From assembly GCA_013398055.1 (NCBI GenBank), contig VZRS01015014.1:62102-126101 (forward strand): DNA of 64,000 nucleotides. Direction: 5' to 3'. A program made the position numbers and the translations under genes. The DNA comes from Ifrita kowaldi. Lineage: Eukaryota; Chordata; Aves; Passeriformes; Cinclosomatidae. Under the pieces are notes generated by a model, which worked only from the letters and a program-made list of their open reading frames with translations, made no database searches and was not told where the DNA came from. This document shows, one piece after another, positions 12,557 through 26,150 of the stretch. The number at the start of each line of letters is the position of its first letter. Position 1 is the first letter of the stretch.

Positions 12557-15500
12557 AAAGTGCTTCTGAAAGCCTATGGAAAGGATTCATCCTATGCCAG
12601 TAGAATTTAGGATGCATTAATTTGGGTCTGCATTTTTGAGAAATAGGGAAACCTTTATCTTCAGAAAATTGCTCCTTTTGTTAAATCTCTTTTTTGATGT
12701 TAATGTATATTATTTCTTATATCTCTTTTTTTTATCAATAAATATCCTCATACTTGAGCCAAGAATATTGAATGAATACCTTTCACCAAATCAACATGAA
12801 ATAATATCTTAGTAAGATCTATTGGGCCTTTTCCATTTAAGGTCTGATACTATGAACCAATGAGTTTTAAACGGCCTGTTTAAGTACAATCCTACATTAT
12901 ACGTAATTCCTCAGGGATGGAGACAGAGCCTGGACCTAGCTGTTCTTTGCTATCAGAGAGCACAGCCCTAGGATCTGGCTGAAAGGAGGAAGGAATAATA
13001 CTAAACTGTGACAATGTTGTGTACAGGCCAGCCATGGGTTTCAGGAACACTTACTTTGCCTTTATCCTCCCAAAGTAAACTATATTGTACACAGTCTGTA
13101 GACTTTGTGCTCCAAAAATGGAAGGATAAAAAAAATTTGAAATCAGTTTTGTCCTGGGAAACAGTTGTTTTGAATTGATGCCTGATTTTATTAGGTGTTA
13201 TTATTTGTATGTCTGAATCCACGAAGTATATAATTTCAAAAGTGGGTGGGTTTGGTCCATGGCAAGGGACTGAAACTCAGATTAAATATAAAAGCAAATT
13301 GAAGTCTTCTGAGTTAATCTATGAAGCTTTATACATGTTGGATAGCAACAGACCTAGCAGTTCTGGATAACAGAACTGTATCTGGACTGAATTTGACACA
13401 TTGTAACATTATTGTTCAGCTGTCTAGGGCAGCAAAGTCCATCTGAACAAATCATCATCTCCATCTTAGGATCGTGAACTAGTGTGAAAAAATATGAGGA
13501 TTTGCATTGATTTTAATTAGATTCAGGGGTTAGCCCACAGGGATTTTTTGTTGACTGAAAGATACATGTTATATTTAAATGACTTTACTGTAATGAGTAA
13601 TAGTTTTCCCAGTGAATCTGCTAAAAATACACCAATGTGATTTTAAGAAAATAAATGCTACGTTGGCCTGGCACATAAACTATATTCTCTCTTCTCCTGG
13701 AAAGTGATCTGGAGTCTGAATGCCTGAAGGAGAGTAAAATGGGCCTAAAAATGCTGTTTTAAAGCTCTTTATACAATCAGTGTAAGAATGGTGCAGTGCT
13801 ACTGAGAAACACGTCCCCTCCATTTGACAATCAGGTAATTGTTGAATACTCTGTGATGCATTTTCCTTTTAACTCCTGACTTGTTGATTGAATCCTCCTG
13901 GAAAGCCGCTGTACAGAATTATCCTGCTGCATGAGGTAAGTTTTGCTTTGGGGTCCCGAGGTATGCTTCAGAAATGTCAGGGGGTTGAGCCTCATGGGCT
14001 TAGCCTTTTATGGCAAGCTGCTGAGGAAGAGAAACACATTTCAGACAAGTGCTAAATCCCAACTAAAGGTGCACAATCTTCCATGATTCTGGTCTTCTTT
14101 TAGCCTCAAGATCAACTTCTGATTTTAGAAACACTAACAGTTAAATCCTATTGAGTCTCAGATGAACATTTACAAGAAGCAAGCATTTGTCCTCAAATAC
14201 CAAAGGCTTTTGAAAAGCTCTTGTCACTTCTCTCAGATGATGGAAAACAGCATTTGTGGAAGAAATACTATTCTCTAATGACTGCCTGCTTTAATCCAGA
14301 GCACACCAGAGGCTAAATAAACTGAGTGGGTTAAGCCAAATGTGCATACAGTTCACACAGGCCTTGCTCAGGCTAATGGATCATTGTTATGCCAGGATAT
14401 AATGGATAGATTGGCAAGTGTCTGTCCCTTGCTTGTTTGATGCAGTCTCTGGATGAGCATGTAAGGCCACATTTGCTTGCTTTCCATAGTATTCTTTCTT
14501 ACAGTCAAAACTTAATTTGTATTCTCAGAATGGTATAAAAAGTTCCAGAAATAATTCAAAGTAATTAAAAATAAAAGGGCAGGAATCCGGTGCCAGGGAG
14601 GGGAGCATTTTCTCTTTTAGCCTCTGTTTGTGGATCCCATTGTGCCAAGACAGAAAACAGTGAGATGTTCAAATATTAATAAAGTGGTAGCACAGCCAAA
14701 TTAAAATGCCCCAATTCTCATAAGTAATGTTTCCAGCAGAGCACAAAAGAATAATCAAGCCCCCAAACTAGTGAAGGAGAATTTATGACCCACCATCTGA
14801 GCTGCCAAGAACTCCCTACATGCCGGCACTGAGGATGGCATGGAATTGCTCTGCCTCTAAAACTTTGCCCAACTCTGTGCTACAGAACAATCCAGTGCCA
14901 TGGAAAGTCTTCTGCTCACTTCTTGAGACAGTCAGTCCCTGCTTAGCACGTGCCTCCATACCAGCACAAAGACAAGCAGCACGGCCTCCTTTGAAGTGGC
15001 AACTCTCACAAAATGAGGAGTGGCTCAATGTGCAATCCCACATTACGATGCAGGGAAAACCATCAGGTCCTGGGGCCATCAAAAGTGAAGTTGGACACTG
15101 AAATTAGTGCGTCAGCAGGGGAAAAAGGGATTTGGTATTGCTATTTATTTTATTTTATTTTATTTTATTTTATTTTATTTTATTTTATTTTATTTTATGT
15201 TAAGAGCAGGTTCAAGGGACTTTAAATTTCTTGAAGGTGCTGTTCAAGCAAACCAGCCAGATGGAAGACCTTAGACACTGACCTATGCATGTCGTATGAA
15301 CTCATCCTATGTGCTGTACACAATGCACTACATCTCGATTGGCCTTTTCCTATATGGTTTGGGCTAGACTTGAAGCCTATGTGCTGTGAGATCATAAGGA
15401 GTTTTGTGGGTTTTAGCATGAAGCGAGGAAGAAACTCCAAACACTCTCTTTCTAATACAGCTCTTCTCTGTGCTACATTTCTCTCCCTTCTACACTTTTG

Positions 15501-17080
15501 GACACTAAGACAAACTGAGCTAACAGGCAGGCATCATGGTCATCTTATTCCACAGCTCTAATGAATTTGAAACATTACAGTTTTCTTTCCATGCCCTTCC
15601 TCTGTAATGCATTCTGTAATGCACTCTTCTCAGAGTGGCATATCAGATTTTTATTTAAGTGTCTTTTCTTATTGCATTCAGGAGTCAGAAGAACCCATCC
15701 CTCTCTAGTCTGTTTTTCCATTCCAAAACCTGTGCGACATACATTTCAGCTGTGATTTTGGTCCAATCCTTGATGAGATATGGAAACATTTCCTGATATC
15801 AAGCATCCTAATGAAAATTTTGAAAGGCAGCACCTATCATTTTATCCTTAATCTAACCATGACAGACTTCTCCACCAAAGAGCTCATCTCTCTAACTCAG
15901 GTAGAGTTTGCCTTTTACCAGAATTTTTTCTAGTGCTAAAGATACATATTGTCCCTCATTTTTCATCTTGCATTGTTCACACATTTATAAACTGTAGTTC
16001 TCTATGCTTCTCTGTCTCTTCATATAGAAAAGGGAAATTTCAAATAATCAAAGGAAGTAGATGTAAATCAGTTTCTAGAAATGTAGATTTAGACTCCTCT
16101 ACTCACCCTTACTGATCACTGGTAGCGGTCACTTTCTACAAGTGAAGACTGAAGACAGATGTCTTTGAGAGTGCCCCTCTTTCAAGGTTTAAATGTACAG
16201 CTCTTACATGCATCCCTGCCATGCAAATTAGTAAGATGCTGCTGCACACAGTCCCGAGAAGGCTCGCTGCTGACTAAACTGCTTGTACCTGTGCTCTCTG
16301 TGTCAGGTATTTATCTTCTGCTCATCGTGTTGGAGTCTACCACAGGCTTCACTGTCTCCTCTGGTCTTGCTATGCTGTATGGCAGTCTTATACAGATGTG
16401 TGTCACTTGAGGGAAGTCATGCACATTTTGTAACCTCTCAGTGCACGTGGTCTTAATCCATCTTGTCATGGGTTAAATTTACACAACATACAAAAGGAAA
16501 CAGTTTCAAACCACCCTTCTGTCCCTAGCACATTCAAGAGCAAAACTCTACAGAAATAATACAGGAGGCTTGCTTGGTCCTCTTTCAGTTTACTAGAAAT
16601 TTTGGCTGATTAAAGGTAGAAAAATAGACACTTGAAGAATTAGTTCAGGTTTGCATGTTCCAGTTCAGGCAGACAGCTGTGGTACCTTCATGACAGCAAA
16701 ATCAATGCTGACACAGCCATACATGGACAACATTTACAGAAATGTAAAAAGAAAGGTTCCTGGCCTAAGATTCCAGCCTAATTGAGCCAAACGCAATAAA
16801 CATGATAATTATTTCTTCTCACAGTGAAGTGAACAATTCAATTTGTAGGGAAAGATGTGCCATTGCTATTCCCCAGTCCTGCTGTTATTTTATTTTATAT
16901 GCACTGTTACTGCTCGTCACAGAGATTTTCTGCATTTAGTTAGGAAGTACCTTTGCCAGAGAGTTCAATTTATGGCCTAAACTCGGGTTAATGTGGCTTC
17001 TGAGGGCTTGTCTACATGGGGTCATTAGAGTGCTATAATGGAAGCTGTTAATTTCCATCACTAAGCCTTTCTGGACACTG
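12557..17080. other. Unique non-coding DNA, no gene seen
   Basis: Mostly AT-leaning unique sequence. It holds the (TATTT)n array at 15146. A good-looking splice donor context, gag|gtaagt, occurs with the GT at 13936, but no matching coding exon or acceptor could be supported. The last ~80 bases, from 17005, carry a ggcttgtctacatgggg motif discussed under findings. No other elements were recognised. Confidence 0.55.
15146..15198. repeat. (TATTT)n microsatellite, about 10.5 units
   Basis: Uninterrupted TATTT pentamers run from 15146 to 15198. The perfect array suggests recent slippage and likely length polymorphism. The apparent peptide repeat in one frame across it (F-Y-x-I-L-F-Y) is only the translation of the microsatellite. 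Confidence 0.95.
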
Positions 17081-17430
17081 TGGGCCGGGCGCTCGCTGGA
17101 GCTTCAGCTGGCCATGCTCGAGCGCTCTCTGGTCTGACAGCTGTGTGGCTGCGCGGGTGCCGCGCTCTTCCCAAGCTCGGTGAGGGATCTGGCTGTGTCA
17201 GCCTGGACTTGGCACTGCCAGGCAAGAGACTCTCATCTTTGGGGAGAGCTGGCGGGCCAGCCCCGCCGCACGGACAGCGCTCTCTGCCACCCCTCCGAGA
17301 GCGAGTAGAGGCTGCCGACTCTGGCCTGGAGAGCACATCTGCCTCACTGCTGCATCCCTGCTCCCCAGACAGACCAGCCCAACACACATCAGCCTCATTG
17401 CGGAGTCGCTGGGGAGGCCCCCGGACATCT
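17081..17430. promoter_or_regulatory. Small isolated CpG-rich island
   Basis: By hand count this 350-bp block is about 66% G+C and has 21 CpG dinucleotides, roughly 0.55 of the number expected from its composition. The flanks are near vertebrate-genome average and nearly CpG-free. The block starts abruptly at the gggccgggcgctcgctgg run near 17083 and fades after 17430. CpG islands in vertebrates usually mark promoters, so this could be the promoter or first exon of a non-coding or alternative transcript, or an orphan island inside an intron. An open frame of about 200 codons crosses it on the plus strand and one of 124 codons on the minus strand. Both are explained by the scarcity of stop codons in GC-rich DNA and neither resembles a protein family. 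No TATA box was evident just upstream. Confidence 0.45.
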
Positions 17431-19470
17431 GCCATCCCACACCCTTTACAGATCCTGCTTTTGAACGATTACAACTCTTGCAAAAGCAAGTGGACCCAGT
17501 GTGCACATTTTATGTGGGTGGCATCAGCTCTGTCTGCCCATCTGTCTGCGAAAGAAGCACCAACCTGGGGACTGTGTTGCTGCACTATATTCCTCAAAAC
17601 TACAATGCAAAAGTGCTCCAGTCTGATAAAATTATGGAGTAGCTTAGCTATTCCCTCTTCTCCGCTTAGCACCAAACTGTGCCACGTCTGAATTTCTCAC
17701 ATTACATATCAGGTTAAAAGAAGGAAAAGGTAATAAAAGATTTTTCTCCCACAAGAAATGTGAAGTTATTTGTTAAAATCTGTGCAATGCGTGCTTACTT
17801 CAGCATCATGACCTTTGTTCCTTGCTTCGGAGCAATGGCTCTCTCTATATGGGTCTGAAAAACTGGCAACTTACATTGTTTCTGCCAAGGACTGTACTAC
17901 CACTCACCTGCTGTCCCCTGACCTCCCATGCACAGGCCAGCCTGACATGCACTGCTGCAGGGGAAACACGCTCAACAGGCAACATGCATTCATGGGTGCT
18001 CTGAGGGGAAAAAACTGAGTAAACAGTGGTGAAAGAGGGCAGATGCACAGATGTTTACCCTATCACCTCAGCACACATTGGGTCTGTTGCAAAAGTTTAG
18101 TGCTTTCTCAACTCATCTCAGGTGCATTTCCAGAGGGAAGAGAGCATGAGCAGGGCTTTAGCGTAGAGCAAAATCCTTGGTGCAGCATGGATAAGCCAGG
18201 CACAGCTGAGCACACCACAGCTTAGTCCACGAGTAGATATCCTGAACTACACTTCTCCCAAGCATGGTACAAACCTCAGGTGGATTAAGTGCCATCATTG
18301 CAGGTGGAAACGTGTTCTGAGTGTATGGCTCATTTCACTACACAGAAATACCTGCACACACCACCTATTTTTGCCCTGTTGGGTTCTTAACTACCCTCAT
18401 GAGGTGGTAATTTTTATATCAAAGAAAAGTTACAGGTGAGAATGCTTCTCACATTTGTGTTATACCAAGGCTGAATGACAGAATGTGGGAGTGTAATTAG
18501 TGATTAATACTCGACCATAGAGATAGACTGGTGTCTGTTGTGGAAGGAAATTACTGAATGAACTGCAGGTGTAGCAAGGTAGTTAAATAAACTGGGGCAG
18601 GAAAATTGTACTTTCTCTAAAGGAAGGTTAATAGCTGGCCTGGAAAACAGGCACTAAAGGAGAATAATTGTGTACATACATCTGAAATAGTGAAAAAATA
18701 GATTGTCTTAGAACCCTTCTTCTGTCTCTGCCCCAAAATATCTGTGCCCCTGCTCTGATCCAACTGGCACAGAAAATTCCTTAAAAAGCACAACAAGTAC
18801 CTCCCCAAAAGGCCGATGACAAGATACACATCCATGAAACCCTCGCCTTTTGTATTGTAAAGGCAAGGGACAGGAGAAAGCTTCACTTTAAAGAATTGAA
18901 CCCTGAGTGGAAGTGGAGAACCCATATTAAAAACTGCTTGCAGGTTATGCATATGAAGATTGCTTAAAAGCCTGAAAAGAAGATGGTATAAGCCCTTGTC
19001 TAATCTTAATTGGGGACCTAGAGTATGCATAAACACTTCACCCACAGGCTAGTCCATCTGGGTCAGGGTGAAGGTTTTTATTCCTCTTCCCAGAGTCTCT
19101 CTTGGCTGTGGCCCAACACAGGGCTGCTCTCAGCACACTTGCCCTCAGCCCCAAAAGTCTTCAGCAAAACTTAAGCCATCATTGCCAAGGACCTCAGGTA
19201 AAGGAGAGAAGGAGGAAATAAGGTTTGGTAATATTCCTCCCCAAACCAGAGGCTGTGGTATCCGGGTGCCTGCTGCACACACAAACAATCCAGCTTCAGT
19301 GGTGGAACTGCATCAGACTAACTCCCATTCCTGGATCACCCCCGCTGGCACCAGGATTTACCTCCCTCCTCCAAGGTGGAAAAAGCTTTGACTGTGCTAA
19401 ATTCATCTAGCCTTACTCATTCCCTTTTATTTCACGCAAACTTTGGCAGAGGAGATTTGGGTGCGAGGCA

Positions 19471-19523
19471 TGTATTTATAGTGTAGCTTTTATGTATTTC
19501 TAGTGCAGCTTTTATGAATTTCT
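19471..19523. repeat. 22-bp tandem repeat, about 2.4 units
   Basis: Unit 1 at 19471-19492 and unit 2 at 19493-19514 differ at two positions (tttata versus tttcta, gtgtag versus gtgcag). A partial third unit, tgaatttct, follows. This is a minor minisatellite-like duplication in AT-rich DNA. Confidence 0.8.
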
Positions 19524-22500
19524 TTGTACCTTTGCCATTGGGATACATTGAAAAGAAATGGAGCATTCAGCATCACAGATGTTTTCGGCTTTACCTTTTC
19601 GTTCTCATTGCTCAGGTGTCCAAGGGCTTCAAGGGAAATGTATTTCATATGTCAGAAGGAAAGACAGGATGTGAACTCAATTTCATCAGCTCTGTTTTGT
19701 TGTGAGCTGATACTGTGCTTGTAGCAAGAAGTCTCTCTGTACGGGCTGAGTTTTCATCAAATCTTGTGGAGGATTTTTTGTTGGTATTCTCATCCCAGAC
19801 AAACCATACTGCAATCTATCACAATTCACTGAATGCTTAGCGTACTTGCCAGGCTGCTTTACAGTCTTGCCATGCTTAGAGGTGCTGATGAAAACATATT
19901 TTGTGTCTGTTTGCTATTACAGCAATTGCACTTATTAAGCTACACCTTTTTCACGGTTACTATGGAAGAAGGCAAAGAAAAAATCCTCCCTTCAATCACT
20001 GACACCTCAGCTGTTTTGACTGCAGCAATTGAATCCAATGGATTTTGCATTCAAAAATGTGAGTGAAAGTTGTGTTTGGCAGAAAAGGGCACAGCCATTT
20101 TGAGACATGTGAGATCTATTCCCTTTTAGCCATGATTTCACAAGCTGTGGATGCTCCAATATTCAAACATGCTTGTTACAGTTAGCTCAGATCCCAAGTT
20201 CTCTGGTTTGTATAATTCCTGAGAAAGCAGTTCTTCTGGCAGATTAAGGGAACAGTTTGCTTTTGCCTGAGGCCATTAACATTTTAATAAAATGGTCGTC
20301 AAATGTGATAACAATTTATCTTTAGGGGACTTTATCTGTTATTAACCTTATTTAGTAACAAGTTTATTCTTGCTGACATGTAGATTTTCCAATCTTCATC
20401 AAGACGGATTCTGTTTTTTCTTTTCATTTCATGTTCCATTATGTTGTGTTCATTTGCTAAAAGTATGTTTTGTGAGTTTGTTTGGTTTGCTTTTGCACTG
20501 ATTTTTCAATGCTTTCCATCTCCTTTGAGTTAGGAGAAATTTATTATCTCATCAGAACTGGTTAGAAACCGTCTTTCACTTGTCTATCAGTCATTTCCAT
20601 ACAGGTAAAACTCCAGTTCTTCACATCCTGATTTCTCAGGCATTGGATTATCTAAAAATTATTTCTGTCCCCTAAAATCAAAATTCAGAGAACTAAAATT
20701 TGTCTAGCAGAAGCTATAATTATCCAAGGTTTCAGATGTCTGCCAAGATACCAGGGTTACCATTATTCAGTGTAATTAATGCTTTCACCAATTTAGGAAA
20801 CTGTACAAACATCGTGGCCTCATGCTACTAGACAATGAGCACTTTCTATGAGATGATAAATGTCTTTGCCTCCTATAGATTTATCCGTATCTTGCAGGTT
20901 CAGGATCCATGCTGGTCACCTATAGGAAAGTCTGAACCAGTTAAGAAGAAACAGCTTTCAGCCCCCAGTCTCCAGTGTGCCCACTGAATAGAAACCACAG
21001 TCTAGAAGTAAACACAATCGTTATTTTTTAAAATATTTTTTAATAAGTTTTCCAACGATTTAAATAAGAGTTCACTTCATCCCTTCTTTTTATATACCCT
21101 CACATATTCATGCTATTACTGAGCTTGAAATGGAATGCTCTGGAAATTTTACAAGGAAGAAAAGTCCAAATAGATATGTTGTGAGCTCAAAATTACTTGC
21201 TAAACTTCAGGATGTTTATCTGCATACACTTTATAGTATTTCTGTTTTAATTGACAACTACTCTTTCTAAATGCAGCCAGTGGGGAAAAATGGATTGCAA
21301 CAGTGCAGGGCTTGCTTACCCCTGCAGTGAGTTTACCCCCTTCCACCTGATTTACAGGCGAATGCCCTGCAGTATCTGCTGCGTGTAAGGCTTGGTTCTC
21401 CTGGGTGGAAGTCTGCACTCTCCAGAGTAGGTCTCTCCGCTCAGTCATGGAGCCTGCAGTGTAAACTGAGCAGACCCTCTTCTACAACTGAAAAAAAAGG
21501 TAAAAATCACCAGTTTGTGAACAAAATCTGCTCTCCTACACCATCTTAGCTTTTTGTAACCTGTCTAATAATAATCCATGAATCAACAACAGTGGAATGA
21601 ACAAAAACAGTGAACAGGTTCCTCCCTAGATTATAAATAGAGATGAGTTTGAAAAGATTTATGGAGGATTTTGGGCTTGAAAAATTCACAGTAATAATGA
21701 TTTGTTATTAAAAAGTCATAAACTGTGACAAATACACAGGAAGCTCATTCAAACACATTCCTTTCAAATCACTCTGCATGAATCACTGACTTTGCAGAAG
21801 ATGGCCTCTTGAGTCAGTAATAAAAGGCTGAAGACTGGGATGGCATTCCTAAATCTACCACAAAATATGTTTCTGGCATTAGTTAAAAATTGCTCTGTGG
21901 GCTTCCTCATCAATCAGTGTTGGGTGAATCAAGTCTCTGCCAACACTTTTATAAGAATATTAGTTCATTTGTGTCATTAAAGCCTGATCTAAAAAAAGAT
22001 CTCTGAATGAAGAGCATTTGTAACAGTCCTAAAAATCCAAATTAAAAGCCAAAGTCTTTTCCTCTGGAAAGATTCCTGAAATTGTTTAGGTCTGAACATA
22101 TGCCTGTTCCCTCTCAATCTCAGGAGACAAGTCATGGGTCAGATCCATGTCAGCCATGAGCTATGAAGGAAGTCTATGAGCAAGCTCCATGAGCTATCGA
22201 AACTGTCTATTTCAGTTCTATTATAAAATTACCAAAAAATGAAGAGTCTTCAGGGTCCTCTTTAAGAGGACAATTTAGCAGGCAGTCCTTCTCTTGGCAG
22301 CACTGTTCCCTAGGAAAGTCCTTGAATGGAAGCTGTTGAGACTTGAGTGCTTGGCCTGCCTCAGGAGAGCGATGAGCGGAAGACCTCCCTGCCAACACTC
22401 TTCCAGACACAATTGCTAATTGATATTATTTGCTCTTTAAAATTCAGTACCAGTGAAGCTGCCCTCACCACTGTGAGCAGGCAGACAACCTAGATCTACT

Positions 22501-22818
22501 TCATTTCCTACTTTATTGGCCATTGAAAAGAAAGGCAGTTTGCCCTGGTGCCGTTCAAGAAGTGGCTGCAAGACAGCAACCATCCATTTCCATGCAGCGT
22601 ACAAATTTGATTGTGTTTGGCTAATTATCTCATTAACCTGTACCTCAAGATCCGATTACTGTAGTGGTGGGTGACTGAATAAAAGGCAGCAGCAGTGGGT
22701 CTGGAGTGTGGGATCTTTGCTCAACCTTCTTTGGGGTGTTTATATCTGCCTGAGCCAAAACAACTGTAAGAGAACCAGCAAAATTTAGATTTTTATTATG
22801 ATCATGAACAAATAGCAC

Positions 22819-22849
22819 CTCTCTCTCTCTCTCTGTCTCTCTCTCTCTC
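22819..22849. repeat. (CT)n microsatellite with one interruption
   Basis: A run of CT dinucleotides is broken once by a gt and is followed by a C-rich ccctccc end. On the minus strand it reads as (AG)n. Confidence 0.9.
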
Positions 22850-25800
22850 CCTCCCAATCTTCCCCCTTTCTTTTTTAGTAAAAATTGTACCAGTGTTGAA
22901 TCACTCAAATAACAAAGGCTTGAGTTCAAAACCAGTCACAACTCGTGTGCAAGCATGACCCAAATGGCTTTGTGGCAGGGTCCATTTGTCAATAACATTT
23001 GTCAGAATAATTTTGATGCCACTTGAATAGTAGATGTTGATCCCATCACTCACATAGAGTTACAGGAGGTAAAATACTATGAAACTACTTGGTCCTTATT
23101 TTCACACCAATTTCTAGAAGGTTGTGAAAGAGAATACAGGTGCAAAATGCATGCACTAAAAATCCCAGTGATATCAAAGATTTGTAAACCTAAGCAGTGC
23201 TCAAACTAAACCAGTAACAAAAGGTTGACATGAGGAGACAAAAGGACTGTCTATAAAATTAATGGTAAGGAGCAATTATTTTGGATAACACTAGAAATTA
23301 TAGAGAAGTAAAAGAAGAAAAAAGAACTTATACTAAATAGAATCTATTAACTGTTTAATGAGGGAAAGGTTCATGAACAATCAACATTACCTACAGAAAC
23401 TTTTAAACCAGAAAAGAACAGGGCTGGTGGAAAAGTACAATTGAGAGGAGCTTGAAGAAAGGGTTTATGATCTTTCAGAAAATATCTTCAATGCCTGACT
23501 AAAGAATATTTTGAGATGACGAATCCTATTTTCCCAGATCATGTTCTCCATTGCAAAGAATATTTATGTAATCTAGTCAGTCAGAGATAGGGATTATCAC
23601 TACCAAAAACGTCACAAGTGATTCTGGAAATTATAGCCTGGGTATTCAAAATTTGTTGGAGTTTTTCTTATTTGGCAGTCAGCTTACAAAATCATTCACC
23701 TCCTGCCCTACTCTTAACAGCAGAGAATGAAATCCAGACAAAAAGCAGCCTTCTCCATGAGACACAGTTTGCCTCCTTGCAATGGGAAAAATCTTATTTT
23801 TTGCCTAAATAGGGATCAGCAAGGACCTCAAGATCTACATGCCAGCAAGCAGCTCTTTTAATTAGAATTTTCTTCTGAGTATCCTTCTGCATTAGTTTCC
23901 AGAAAACTTAGCAGACAGTGTTTTTCATTACTGGTACTCTCCCCATATGTCCTTGTGAACAGGATATCTGTATAGGAAAAGAATTTGCAAGGCTGAAGCC
24001 AGAGAGGAGCCTGCTTGGAGATCGTTATATTGGCAATTGTCGATGAAGGAGGAGGTGTAAGTCCCTTCTATAGGGTGAGAGTTATCTGGTGGTTGCTCAG
24101 CGACAGTGTGATTGACTGATTTTATTTCTCTTTTGGTAATGTTTGGTGTAAGTTCTGGGCAGTGTTTCTAACATCACATGGCCACAGGTTGGTGGTTTTC
24201 CCCCTTGAATTTCATTTCTTGCACCTAGAGGCCACAATCTGGGCATGTGTTAAATTACCAAAGAGCTGAGAAACAGGATTTGCAAATGAAACCTCCTCTG
24301 TTGTCCTTTGTATCTGGATGCTTTTGTTGGGATGCACACAGTGCTGGTTTTTTTATTATTGTCAGCAGTGATAACAGCAACTGCATAGACCACCATTCCT
24401 GCCTGCCAGGGGCTTCCTGTGAACACAGGTGTCATAATTCCCACTTTTACCCTCACTTTCTGTCCCTTGTTCATCACTGCTCAAGATGTCAGTGATAACC
24501 CTGCATTTTTCAGAGTCTGCTGTACAAGGACGCCACCTTTGTCTACACATCTGCCACCTTCCCCCTCCAGCCTTCGAGATAAGTGCAGCTGAGTAGCTCT
24601 CGCAGTCAGTCCCTGGAGCTATCAGGCTCAGAGACAGTGCTTCCTAGGCAAGGACTTCTGTCTGGAAACCCTCCCTTTGATATGCCTATTGATACACATC
24701 ATCCATGAGCTTCAGAGGGCCATTCAAGAGGAGTTTATTTGGTTTAGATTTCCATGATTCTGCAGGGACTTCAGCTGTTTGGTTTTTTATTTTATCAGAA
24801 TGTAAAGCAAACAAAAGGGAGGAAACTTCAACTGTAGCCATTGCCTATGATGAGTTTTTGCACTTTATTATTTTTACTTGAAAAGTTCATATTCAACTAA
24901 TTCCTCTGTCAACGGACACTCCAAGTCTATAAATAACAAGGCAACAATACATCCCGGCTCAAGAGTGCTTGTCTCTTTTTATTTAGAAGCTGGAGAGGTT
25001 GTTACATTGCACAGTGTACCAGGGCATGTCACATCGTACTGTGTGACATCATTTGACCTAACCTCATAGAAGCTGAGTGGCATTATCCATGAGCCAGCAC
25101 AAAAGAATTATATGGGATATTCTGAGCAGTGCAGGAGTCACTGGTCCGATAAGTATTAAAATAAGTATATGATAGACAGTAGGCTAGCAATTCTGCCAAA
25201 TGCTACTCACCTATTGCTTTAAAACCAATGCTATAGTTTGCCATGTCATTCCTCCTTTATCACAGGTGAAAGAAAACCTGATATAATTTGTAACACACAA
25301 GCTATTCCTAGGCAAGACAAAAGGAAAGCCTTTTTGTCCATGAAATTATTTCTGACATTACCTTGGGATTCTCTGATCTGGGTAATCCAGAGGTGGGAAT
25401 GGTCTTTGGTAGCACCTAATTGATACAGTTCTGCTGAACTGCAGTTTAAGCTTTATCCTATGTATTTTCTCCTGGGGCTAACACGTCTTTTTTACATTTT
25501 TTTTCCAATTCAATTTTTATTTCTGGTGCTAGACACATGATAGCACTTCCATGAAACAGCTCATACAACAGTTATGGAAACAATGAAAGAGCCCAGAAAT
25601 ATCACCTACAATGGGATGAGCCCTGCTTACACTGGAAATATTGATCTCAGCTAAGTGAAGGTCTCTGTTGTGAAGCAGAAAATTCCTGCAGGACATCAGC
25701 ATGCCACACAGCACCCGGGTGCTGACAATCCCCACCATGTGTGCTTCCATATCCAAGTTCCCTCTGTTCTTGCGGAAAGTGGTGCAGAAACAAGCTTGGG

Positions 25801-26111
25801 GGAATACAGGAAGCCACACACCTTCCTTTCCCCATCCACTCCCCAAACACCTTCTTAACTCACACACCTCTTCTTCCTTTAATGTCATGGTACAATCACA
25901 CAAATAAAGAGACCCATTCTCATTTGCTTAGAGACTTTTCCTAGGCTCTCCAACTGAAGGCCAAACTGTTGTCTATTTCAAACAACTTAAAACCAAATTC
26001 ACTTTGATGGAATATGGGTTTTGGTTCAAACTGTGAGACGTCTTGGATAAAAATTTGCACTTCCATATCTACCATGTAACATCCCTTTCCACAGTTCACT
26101 AATGAAATAAC

Positions 26112-26150
26112 TATATATATATGTGTGTACATATATATATGTATGTATAT
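26112..26150. repeat. Imperfect (TA)n/(TG)n dinucleotide repeat
   Basis: Alternating blocks of TA, TGTG and GTAT, with the core atatatatat seen twice. This is a compound alternating purine-pyrimidine microsatellite and likely length-variable. Confidence 0.85.

Noticed and set aside
13920..13945. Splice donor gag|gtaagt (GT at 13936) as the end of an exon
   Set aside because: No upstream acceptor with an open, family-like coding stretch could be supported; such donor words occur by chance every few kilobases.
15040..15090. APGPDGFP on the minus strand as a LINE reverse-transcriptase start
   Set aside because: Only about eight residues agree and the neighbouring residues on both sides do not continue the family pattern.
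17080..17691. Open frame of 203 codons on the plus strand, the longest in the window
   Set aside because: It lies over the CpG-rich block, where stop codons are scarce; a 124-codon frame overlaps it on the other strand, and its composition (A, G, R, S, P rich) reflects GC content rather than a family.
18617..19045. 142-codon minus-strand frame, considered as a retroviral or other pseudogene
   Set aside because: No retroviral protease, polymerase or envelope motif, no LTR-like pair nearby, and no family resemblance.
25529..25903. 124-codon minus-strand frame with a superficially protein-like C-terminal half
   Set aside because: Overlapping frames on both strands are equally open, no motif or domain is recognisable, and this length is expected by chance in 64 kb.
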